A stretch of 10,271 nucleotides of DNA from Planctomycetaceae bacterium (GTDB lineage: Bacteria > Planctomycetota > Planctomycetia > Pirellulales > Thermoguttaceae): contig JAIRLW010000212.1 in the NCBI GenBank assembly GCA_031259095.1, positions 1-10,271 on the forward strand, read 5' to 3'. How positions within the stretch are numbered: the first letter of the stretch is position 1; each line of letters begins with the position of its first letter. Both the position numbers and the translations under genes were made by a program. The notes under the pieces were generated by a model that was not told the DNA's origin, searched no databases, and saw only the letters and a program-made list of their open reading frames with translations. Of the stretch, positions 1-5,338 are shown in pieces.

Positions 1-474
1 TTTGACCTGAATGTTTTAGGAACAATCCGTTGTACACGGGCAGCGGCGGCAATGTTGCTTGAACATCGCGGGCATGTTGTCAATATTGGTTCATTAGCGG
101 CAAAAAGTGCTGCTCGATATGTTGGGGCGTACCCCGTTTCAAAATTCGCGGTGGCGGCTTATTCTCAACAGTTGCGTCTTGAACTTGGTCGGGAAGGGTT
201 GCATATTCTTTTGGTTTGTCCTGGTCCGATTCGCCGTGAACAGGAAAGGCTTTATCCACTGGAAGGGCTTGAAGGAATTCCTGATTCAGCCCGTGCTCCC
301 GGTGCAGGTGTTAAAGTTAGGCGCATTGATCCTCACTGGCTTGCACGAAAAATTCTCAATTATTGTGAACGCCGAAAACCGGAATTGATTGTTCCCGCCA
401 AAGCAAAAATCCTGTTTGCCATCGCACAACTCTTTCCAACATTAGGCGACTGGCTCGTTAAAAAAAATAGTTGA
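1..474 (+). CDS. Short-chain dehydrogenase/reductase (SDR), C-terminal part, 5' end outside window
   Basis: The frame is open from base 1 and ends at TGA 472-474, giving 157 visible residues. The missing N-terminus would hold the NAD(P)-binding TGxxxGxG motif. Visible SDR landmarks are an N-V-x-G-T stretch at residues 5-8 of the visible part, the strand motif VVNIGS with the catalytic Ser (visible residue 31), and YPVSK with Tyr44 and Lys48. The Ser-to-Tyr spacing of 13 is normal for the family. A C-P-G-P-I segment follows, where the cofactor nicotinamide contacts usually lie. SDRs perform NAD(P)-dependent oxidation or reduction of alcohols and ketones; the substrate cannot be read from this piece. 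The internal ATG at base 52 is not the start, since conserved sequence lies upstream of it. The C-terminal tail has a hydrophobic stretch (KILFAIAQLFPTLGDWLV), which may be amphipathic or membrane-associated. A hairpin repeat begins one or two bases after the stop and may serve as its terminator. The family is certain, the exact role unknown. Confidence 0.93.
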   Translation, partial: FDLNVLGTIRCTRAAAAMLLEHRGHVVNIGSLAAKSAARYVGAYPVSKFAVAAYSQQLRLELGREGLHILLVCPGPIRREQERLYPLEGLEGIPDSARAPGAGVKVRRIDPHWLARKILNYCERRKPELIVPAKAKILFAIAQLFPTLGDWLVKKNS

Positions 475-475
475 T

Positions 476-552
476 GGAAACTTCTAAAAACTTATTTCTT
501 CACAAACTAAAATCGATTTCGGTCGATCAAAAATGAGTTTTTAGAAATTGCC
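476..552 (-). repeat. MITE-like hairpin repeat, unit 1 (short form)
   Basis: A 77-base unit begins right after the SDR stop codon. Its ends form an inverted repeat (AACTTCTAAAAACT against AGTTTTTAGAAATT, one mismatch in 14). It is nearly identical to the reverse complement of the unit at 763-871, but lacks about 30 bases of the central palindrome. It could fold as a hairpin in RNA and end SDR transcription, but there is no clean GC-rich stem followed by a T tract, so the terminator role is only inference. It encodes nothing. Confidence 0.8.
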
Positions 553-619
553 TAAATATAATTTTGATTTAAAAATCATTGGTCTCTATCATCCCTTAGC
601 CCCAATTTTAGGAACAGAA

Positions 620-638
620 GGGACATTAGGGACAAATG
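620..638 (-). repeat. Copy of TTTGTCCC-type short repeat
   Basis: Read on the minus strand, this stretch gives CATTTGTCCCTAATGTCCC, identical over 19 bases to 2205-2223 on the plus strand. Single TTTGTCCC words also occur at 881-888 and 1622-1629. It lies in the non-coding gap between the SDR and TPR genes. Function is unknown. Confidence 0.7.
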
Positions 639-668
639 ATGTTTCATAAAACGTGGTGGTTAAAAACA

Positions 669-686
669 AATTTTTAGAGGTTCCCC
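669..686 (+). repeat. Decayed end of the MITE-like hairpin repeat
   Basis: The stretch AATTTTTAGAGGTTCCCC resembles the right end of unit 2 (AGTTTTTAGAAGTTCCC) with few differences. No matching partner arm is clear next to it. It is probably a relic of a third copy lying between the two intact units. Confidence 0.45.
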
Positions 687-762
687 ATAAAAATTTTATC
701 AGACGTAATTCCCTTTCTTGCGAAATTGAATACAATGGATATCCTAAATGGAAACATGCAAA

Positions 763-871
763 GGGCAACTTCTAAAAACTCATTTTTTGATTGACCGAAA
801 TCGACTAAAATCGATTTTAGTCGATTTCGGTCGATTTTAGTTGGTGAAGAAATAAGTTTTTAGAAGTTCCC
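763..871 (+). repeat. MITE-like hairpin repeat, unit 2 (long form)
   Basis: This 109-base unit has terminal inverted repeats GGGCAACTTCTAAAAACT at the left and, read inward from the right, GGGAACTTCTAAAAACT. Its centre is a perfect palindrome (793-832). It is the inverted counterpart of the unit at 476-552. It has no coding potential. The form, with short TIRs, strong self-complementarity and several copies near one another, fits a non-autonomous miniature transposable element or a REP/ERIC-like hairpin family. No clear target-site duplication is visible at either end. Confidence 0.85.
793..832. repeat. Perfect 40-bp palindrome (20-bp arms, no loop)
   Basis: Bases 793-832 read the same on both strands, from GACCGAAATCGACTAAAATC to its exact complement. 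The arms are built from repeated TCGA(T/C)T(T)-type words. The palindrome is the core of hairpin unit 2. The shorter unit 1 keeps only part of it, which fits deletion within a palindrome during replication. Confidence 0.9.
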
Positions 872-900
872 TTAATTTGTTTTGTCCCTCAATTCAGGAC

Positions 901-905
901 AGGAG
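901..905 (+). promoter_or_regulatory. Shine-Dalgarno-like sequence for the HEAT/TPR gene
   Basis: AGGAG lies 12 bases before the TTG at 918. The spacing is longer than usual. It supports the TTG because an in-frame TAA (909-911) blocks any start further upstream, and the next in-frame ATG would remove about 40 residues. Confidence 0.5.
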
Positions 906-917
906 AAATAAAATACT

Positions 918-1583
918 TTGGACCCGATCAATATTATAAAACCGCGACTTACATCGTTTTATCTGGACTATTTGCAACATCATGACGTTTCGTTATTGAT
1001 AGAGCAAACCGGACAATATTACACGCAACCGACTCTCATGCGGTTGACCACTTCAAAACAACCGGAAACACGCCGTGCGGCGGCGTTGATTCTTGGTTTT
1101 GTCGGAACTTATCAGGCGAACCACGCTTTAGGACGACTTCTTACCGATGAAGACCGAAGTGTTCGGCTGTTAGCCGAAAACAGTCTGAAAAATATCTGGA
1201 CACGCGACGGTTCCGAACAACAACGTCAAAATCTGTACGAAATTATGCGGCATATCAGTTTACAGCATTTCGAGGAAGCGGTTCGTTGTGCCAATATTTT
1301 GTTGGAGGAATTTCCGTTATTCGCCGAAGCCCGAAATCAACGCGCCATTGCGTTGTTTGCCTTAGGTTTTTTCAAAGATTCCATTGAAGATTCCGCTATC
1401 GTACTCGACTTGAATCCGTATCATTTCGGCGCGGCAATCGGTATGGGACACGCTTATTTGCAACTTAAAAACCGTGAACAGGCAATCGCTTGTTTCCAGC
1501 AAGCGTTGCATATCAATCCGAATCTCGAATCGGTTCGCCGTCATCTGGAACGAATCCGTCATCAATCCAATGAACGCAGTTAA
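918..1583 (+). CDS. Small HEAT-repeat + TPR protein
   Basis: This 221-residue protein has no signal peptide and no membrane segment. Residues about 50-94 form a HEAT-like helical pair (ETRRAAALILGFVG, then a second helix with DRSVRLLAENSLKNIW), like the PBS-lyase/EZ-HEAT type. From about residue 103 to 204 there are three TPR-like units, the last being the clearest (GAAIGMGHAYLQLKNREQAI, then ACFQQALHINPN). Both repeat classes build scaffolds for protein-protein contact, so a cytoplasmic adaptor role is likely; no enzymatic motif is seen. The start is TTG at 918, forced by an upstream in-frame stop at 909-911. The gene stands alone, with hairpin repeat unit 2 ending 46 bases upstream and the convergent ExbD-type gene ending 64 bases downstream. 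Domain calls are firm; the partner is unknown. Confidence 0.85.
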   Translation: MDPINIIKPRLTSFYLDYLQHHDVSLLIEQTGQYYTQPTLMRLTTSKQPETRRAAALILGFVGTYQANHALGRLLTDEDRSVRLLAENSLKNIWTRDGSEQQRQNLYEIMRHISLQHFEEAVRCANILLEEFPLFAEARNQRAIALFALGFFKDSIEDSAIVLDLNPYHFGAAIGMGHAYLQLKNREQAIACFQQALHINPNLESVRRHLERIRHQSNERS

Positions 1584-1647
1584 AAACGTAACGGTATTTG
1601 TCTTAAAAATGATTAAGATGATTTGTCCCGTCGGTTACGCTTATATT

Positions 1648-2112
1648 TTATTTTGCCGCGAACTGAATTTGTGACAATCCGGCGATACGGCAAACGTCGT
1701 AAACATCGATCACATGTTCCATCGGAACATTTTCGTTACTGTCGATAATAACCGGAATATCCCGACGGATTTCACGAAGTTTTTGAAGAATTTCCCGAAC
1801 CTCCCGAAGTGAATGACATTGATTGCCTTCAACCTGCCAATGCGGTGAACCGTCAAAAGTTAAAAGAATTCGGGCAACATCCAGAGTTTCCGGTTTCGGT
1901 AACACAATTTCAACAACAGAATTGCCCGAAAGCGACATGTTCGTCGGCAAAATTCCTTCCAAAGGCATAAAGTTTGCAGTACAAACGAAAAAAACCAAAA
2001 GCAAAAAAATCACATCAATCATTGGCGTCATTTTCAATTCTGGAGTTTTTGGTTTACGGTTGGAAAATACAGTTTTCATTTTTTTGATCAATTTCAAAAG
2101 GTTAACCAACAT
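1648..2112 (-). CDS. ExbD/TolR-family biopolymer transport protein
   Basis: This 154-residue protein has the family layout: a short basic cytoplasmic N-terminus, one transmembrane helix (about residues 31-48) and a periplasmic domain. The segment PELKMTPMIDVIFLLLVFF is diagnostic. Asp33 in it is the conserved membrane-embedded acid that in ExbD/TolR senses proton flow through the ExbB/TolQ channel and powers TonB- or Tol-type work across the envelope. The periplasmic part contains IPVIIDSNENVPMEHVIDVYD, matching the family's usual beta-alpha pattern. No ExbB/TolQ gene is next to it: downstream is the convergent HEAT/TPR gene and upstream is polA. It must therefore pair with a partner encoded elsewhere. 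Start options are ATG 2112 (just after a consensus promoter, leaving only about 8 leader bases) or Met12 (2079); neither has a good Shine-Dalgarno sequence. Whether it serves TonB, Tol or another system cannot be told. Confidence 0.93.
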   Translation of the reverse strand: MLVNLLKLIKKMKTVFSNRKPKTPELKMTPMIDVIFLLLVFFVCTANFMPLEGILPTNMSLSGNSVVEIVLPKPETLDVARILLTFDGSPHWQVEGNQCHSLREVREILQKLREIRRDIPVIIDSNENVPMEHVIDVYDVCRIAGLSQIQFAAK

Positions 2113-2127
2113 TGTTACTTTTATTTT

Positions 2128-2156
2128 ATTATAACCGACCGGTTACAGATTGTCAA
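2128..2156 (-). promoter_or_regulatory. Consensus sigma-70-type promoter for the ExbD gene
   Basis: On the minus strand, TTGACA (2156-2151) and TATAAT (2133-2128) are both perfect consensus hexamers with a 17-base spacer, the optimum. The -10 box ends 15 bases before ATG 2112, so the predicted leader is only about 8 bases. The spacer holds a small dyad (TAACC, then GGTTA) that might bind a regulator; this is speculative. Confidence 0.85.
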
Positions 2157-2161
2157 TTGAC
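2152..2161. promoter_or_regulatory. Palindrome GTCAATTGAC joining two divergent -35 boxes
   Basis: The 10-base perfect palindrome contains TTGACA for the minus-strand ExbD promoter and TTGACG (2157-2162) reading toward polA. The plus-strand half lacks a clear -10 box at the usual spacing, so a divergent polA promoter is only possible. RNA polymerase binding on the two sides would exclude each other. Confidence 0.4.
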
Positions 2162-2170
2162 GATTATTGG

Positions 2171-2223
2171 TCCCATTTGTCCTCAATATTTGTCCCATCT
2201 GCCCCATTTGTCCCTAATGTCCC
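2171..2223 (+). repeat. Array of TTTGTCCC-type short repeats before polA
   Basis: Words of the form (A)TTTGTCC(C/T) recur at about 2175, 2188 and 2206, followed by AATGTCCC. The array lies between the ExbD promoter and polA. Read in the polA frame it would add a proline-rich leader unlike polymerase I, so it is better seen as non-coding. A 19-base part recurs in inverted orientation at 620-638. Confidence 0.65.
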
Positions 2224-2254
2224 AACACTGAAAATTAATGAACAATTACAAAAA

Positions 2255-5122
2255 ATGCTCAACAATAAAACAGTTTACGTACTCGATGCTCATGGAATTT
2301 TATATCAATTATTTCATGCGCTTCCTCCGATGACTAGTCCGCAAGGTGAACCGGTTGCGGCAGTGTACGGTTTTGCTCGTGATCTTTTTTCGCTTTTGGA
2401 AAAGCATCATCCTGATTATTTGTTCTGTGCCTTTGACATGCCCGTGCCGACATTTCGTGCGGAAATTTACAAAGAATACAAGGCAAACCGTTCCGCGATG
2501 CCGGAAGATTTACGTCCGCAAATTGATTTTGCGCGTGAGGTTCTTGACGCGATGGGCGTATTGCCGCTTGGCGTTTCCGGTTTTGAAGCCGACGATATTT
2601 TGGCAACAATTGCCCGAATGACCGCCGAACAAAACGGTCATTGTGTTCTTGTTACGTCCGATAAAGATTGCCGGCAATTGATTAACGAACAAGTTTCTTT
2701 GTTTAATCTTCGCAAGCAAAGTTATTATCGTACAAAAGAATTGCTTGATGATTGGAGAATTAAACCGGAACAGGTTGTTGATTTTCAATCGTTGGTTGGC
2801 GACGCAACCGATAATATTCCGGGCGTACCGTTGATCGGTCAAAAAATCGCGTCTGAATTATTGAACAAATTTGGAACGCTTGACAATATTTTTGAGCATG
2901 TTTCAGAAATTGCTGGAAAAAAACGTCAGGAAAATATTACGAACAGTAAAGAACTTGCATTGATGAGTCGGCAACTTGTCCGATTGCGTAACGATGTGCC
3001 GGTTGAAATTGACTGGACGCTCAACAAATATAAAGGAATTAACAATGAAAAATTACGCGAATTATTCCAGCGTTTCGGTTTTAAATCCTTGCTTACAAAA
3101 ATTGCCGACGCCGGCAATACTCAATCGAACACAATTAAACCGGACAATGTAACATCAGAACGCAACCAATTCGGCAATGCCGAAAATAGAACATTATTTC
3201 ACGAAGAACGAAAAAATTTATCAAAAAATTTATCAAAAAATTTATCGGAAAATTTATCAGAAAATTCATCAAAAAATTTATCGGAACATTTATCGCCTCG
3301 ACTTCAAAATCCGACTTATCATCTTATTGATACGCCGGAAAAATTTGAGGAATTTTTCGAACATCTCAAAGCGCAACCGATATTTTCATTTGATACGGAG
3401 ACGGCGCCGATGGAAAGTTGTTTTGATGCGACATCGCCGCGTTACACGGTGATTGTCGGCATATCGTTTGCGTGGAATAATTGTGAGGCGTGGTATTTAC
3501 CGTTTCGCGGACCGCTTGGAGCCGTAACATTAAATCAAAGTAAAATTCTTGAAACGCTCCGTCCTGTTTTTGAGGATCCGTCAATTGGAAAAATCGGACA
3601 GAATTTGAAATACGACATTGTTGTATTACGAAATGCCGGAGTCCGGCTGAACGGCATTGTATTTGATACGATTATTGCCGATTATCTGCTGCGTAACGAA
3701 ATGAGTCATAATCTCGACGGCATGGCGGAATATTATTTGAAACACAAAACGATTAAAATTGAAGAATTGATTGGAAGCGGTAAAAAACAGCGTCGGATGA
3801 ATGAGGTACAAACGGATATTGCGGCGGATTATGCGGGTGAAGATGCGTTGGTGGTTTGGCTTCTTTATCCGTTACTGAAACAGCGGATTGAGGCGGAGCC
3901 GGAAATGGCAAAATTATTTTATGAGATTGAGATTCCGCTTGTTGAAGTTCTTGCCGAGATGGAATTTGTCGGCGTAACGGTTGATACGGAAATATTAAAG
4001 AGGTTGAGTAACCGTTTTACTCAAAAGCAGAAAAAACTTGAGACGGAAATTTATGAACTTGCCGGTCATGAATTTAACGTTGCGTCGCCGAAACAATTGG
4101 CGGTTGTTCTGTTTGACGAATTGGGATTAAAAAGTGTGCGAAAAACCAAGACGGGACAAAGTACGGATATTGAGGTGCTTGAAGAGCTTTCGTTGGAACA
4201 TCCGTTGCCTGCCAAAGTTGCGGAACATCGGCAATTGGCGAAACTCAAGGGAACGTATGTTGATGCGTTACCGGAATTGATTCATCCTATTACTGGGCGG
4301 ATTCACAGTTCTTTTAATCAGGTTGTTACGGCAACGGGGCGGTTGAGTTCGAGTCATCCGAATTTGCAAAATATTCCAGTACGAACCGCCGAAGGGAGAG
4401 AAATTCGCAGTACCTTCAAACCGGGTCAAGGATTCGATCTTTTGTTATCGTGCGATTATTCGCAAATTGAACTCCGCGTACTGGCGCATTTTTCCGGCGA
4501 CGAAAAACTTTGTGAATCTTTCCGTAACAATGAGGATATTCATACCCGTGTTGCCGGAGAAATTTTTGGAGTTGATGTTTCCGATGTTGATTCGGATATG
4601 CGGCGTATTGCCAAGACGGTTAATTTTGGAGTGATTTACGGACAATCCGCATTTGGATTAGCGAAACAACTGGGAATTGACCAAAAAGAAGCACAAAAAT
4701 TCATCAACGGTTATTTCGACAAATATTCAAGTATTCGGATTTACCTTGATTCGATTTTAGACGATTGCCTTACCAACGGTTATGTAACAACGTTTTTCGG
4801 ACGTCGGCGTTATTTTCGTGACGGAATGATTCGTAGTTTGCGCAAGTCGGGACTGAACCGTTCAGAGCGAGAAGCGGTCAACACGGTGATTCAGGGAACT
4901 GCCGCCGATTTAATGAAACAGGCAATGGTTCGATTGCGCGGGAAATTGCCGGAAGATTTGAAAACAAATTTATTGCTCCAAATTCACGATGAACTTGTTT
5001 TTGAAGTCACAAAAAAAGACGCCGAAAAACTGAAACAAATTGTTATCGAAACGATGACGCTTAATCAACCGCTTCGGGTTCCGTTGGTCGTGGACGCGGA
5101 ACTCGGCGAATATTGGAAATAA
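2255..5122 (+). CDS. polA: DNA polymerase I (5' nuclease, 3'-5' exonuclease and polymerase domains)
   Basis: From ATG 2255 the protein has 955 residues, near the family's usual size of about 930. It fills gaps and removes RNA primers during replication and repair. The 5' nuclease domain (about 1-290) keeps its metal ligands: Asp11, the EADD cluster near 111-114, DKD at 136-138 and GDATDNIPG near 182. A repeat-built linker follows (about 320-348). The proofreading domain is intact, with DTE (Asp380, Glu382), the NLKYD aspartate (454) and Y-x-x-x-D (526/530). The polymerase domain shows motif A DYSQIELRVLAHFSGD (Asp734), the O-helix RRIAKTVNFGVIYG with Phe791, and motif C QIHDELVFEV (Asp912). 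The frame is open upstream to a TTG at 2150, but those 35 residues come from the TTTGTCCC array. Family members begin just before the V-x-V-L-D-A-H-G strand, so ATG 2255 is preferred, though it has no clear Shine-Dalgarno sequence. No partner genes are adjacent. Confidence 0.97.
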   Translation: MLNNKTVYVLDAHGILYQLFHALPPMTSPQGEPVAAVYGFARDLFSLLEKHHPDYLFCAFDMPVPTFRAEIYKEYKANRSAMPEDLRPQIDFAREVLDAMGVLPLGVSGFEADDILATIARMTAEQNGHCVLVTSDKDCRQLINEQVSLFNLRKQSYYRTKELLDDWRIKPEQVVDFQSLVGDATDNIPGVPLIGQKIASELLNKFGTLDNIFEHVSEIAGKKRQENITNSKELALMSRQLVRLRNDVPVEIDWTLNKYKGINNEKLRELFQRFGFKSLLTKIADAGNTQSNTIKPDNVTSERNQFGNAENRTLFHEERKNLSKNLSKNLSENLSENSSKNLSEHLSPRLQNPTYHLIDTPEKFEEFFEHLKAQPIFSFDTETAPMESCFDATSPRYTVIVGISFAWNNCEAWYLPFRGPLGAVTLNQSKILETLRPVFEDPSIGKIGQNLKYDIVVLRNAGVRLNGIVFDTIIADYLLRNEMSHNLDGMAEYYLKHKTIKIEELIGSGKKQRRMNEVQTDIAADYAGEDALVVWLLYPLLKQRIEAEPEMAKLFYEIEIPLVEVLAEMEFVGVTVDTEILKRLSNRFTQKQKKLETEIYELAGHEFNVASPKQLAVVLFDELGLKSVRKTKTGQSTDIEVLEELSLEHPLPAKVAEHRQLAKLKGTYVDALPELIHPITGRIHSSFNQVVTATGRLSSSHPNLQNIPVRTAEGREIRSTFKPGQGFDLLLSCDYSQIELRVLAHFSGDEKLCESFRNNEDIHTRVAGEIFGVDVSDVDSDMRRIAKTVNFGVIYGQSAFGLAKQLGIDQKEAQKFINGYFDKYSSIRIYLDSILDDCLTNGYVTTFFGRRRYFRDGMIRSLRKSGLNRSEREAVNTVIQGTAADLMKQAMVRLRGKLPEDLKTNLLLQIHDELVFEVTKKDAEKLKQIVIETMTLNQPLRVPLVVDAELGEYWK
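3212..3295 (+). repeat. 12-bp tandem repeat (7 copies) in the polA linker
   Basis: Seven in-frame 12-base units, mostly AAAAATTTATCA with changes, encode KNLS, KNLS, KNLS, ENLS, ENSS, KNLS and EHLS. They sit exactly between the 5' nuclease domain and the proofreading/polymerase domains, the site of the protease-sensitive hinge in polymerase I. Copy-number change by slippage would keep the frame and only lengthen or shorten the hinge. Confidence 0.93.
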
Positions 5123-5151
5123 AACAATCCGCCGATGACACTGATTTTTTA

Positions 5152-5246
5152 ACTACGAAAGACGCGAATAAACACGAAAATGATGTTCCCTATTTTTTAT
5201 TTTTTATTTTTTAAAACCTTTCGTGACCTTTCATGTTTTTCGTGGT
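5152..5246. repeat. Imperfect inverted repeat with T-rich loop after polA
   Basis: The left arm (5153-5180, with CTACGAAAGACGCGAA and AACACGAAAA) matches the complement of the right arm (5217-5246, CCTTTCGTGACC, then CATGTTTTTCGTGGT) with scattered mismatches. The loop is a run of TATTTTTT-like words. It begins about 30 bases after the polA stop. It may help end polA transcription or be a relic of a dispersed repeat. The rest of the 216-base gap holds only the ABC-F promoter region. Confidence 0.65.
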
Positions 5247-5301
5247 GAAAATAACAATGAAAGATTGCAAAAATGCGAAACAATCAGGAAATTTTCTCCT
5301 A

Positions 5302-5330
5302 CTGGAATGTTTAGCAAAACGGGCTATAAT
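5302..5330 (+). promoter_or_regulatory. Promoter of the ABC-F gene, likely giving a leaderless mRNA
   Basis: A perfect TATAAT (5325-5330) lies only 8 bases before ATG 5339. With transcription starting about 7 bases after the -10 box, the mRNA would begin at or within two bases of the start codon. The -35 box (CTGGAA at 5302-5307, 17-base spacer) matches consensus weakly, 3 of 6. Confidence 0.6.
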
Positions 5331-5338
5331 ACTTCCCT

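Noticed and set aside
1584..1647. Possible terminator between the convergent HEAT/TPR and ExbD genes (CGTAAC and GTTACG)
   Set aside because: The arms are only about 6 bases, about 40 bases apart, with no T tract on either strand. This is too weak to call.
1823..2134. Plus-strand 103-codon frame across the ExbD gene
   Set aside because: It is antisense to a clear ExbD/TolR gene, has no recognisable motif, and comes from the codon bias of the real gene.
2171..2223. CRISPR-like array from the TTTGTCCC repeats
   Set aside because: The units are too short and irregularly spaced, there are no spacers of even length, and no cas gene is present.
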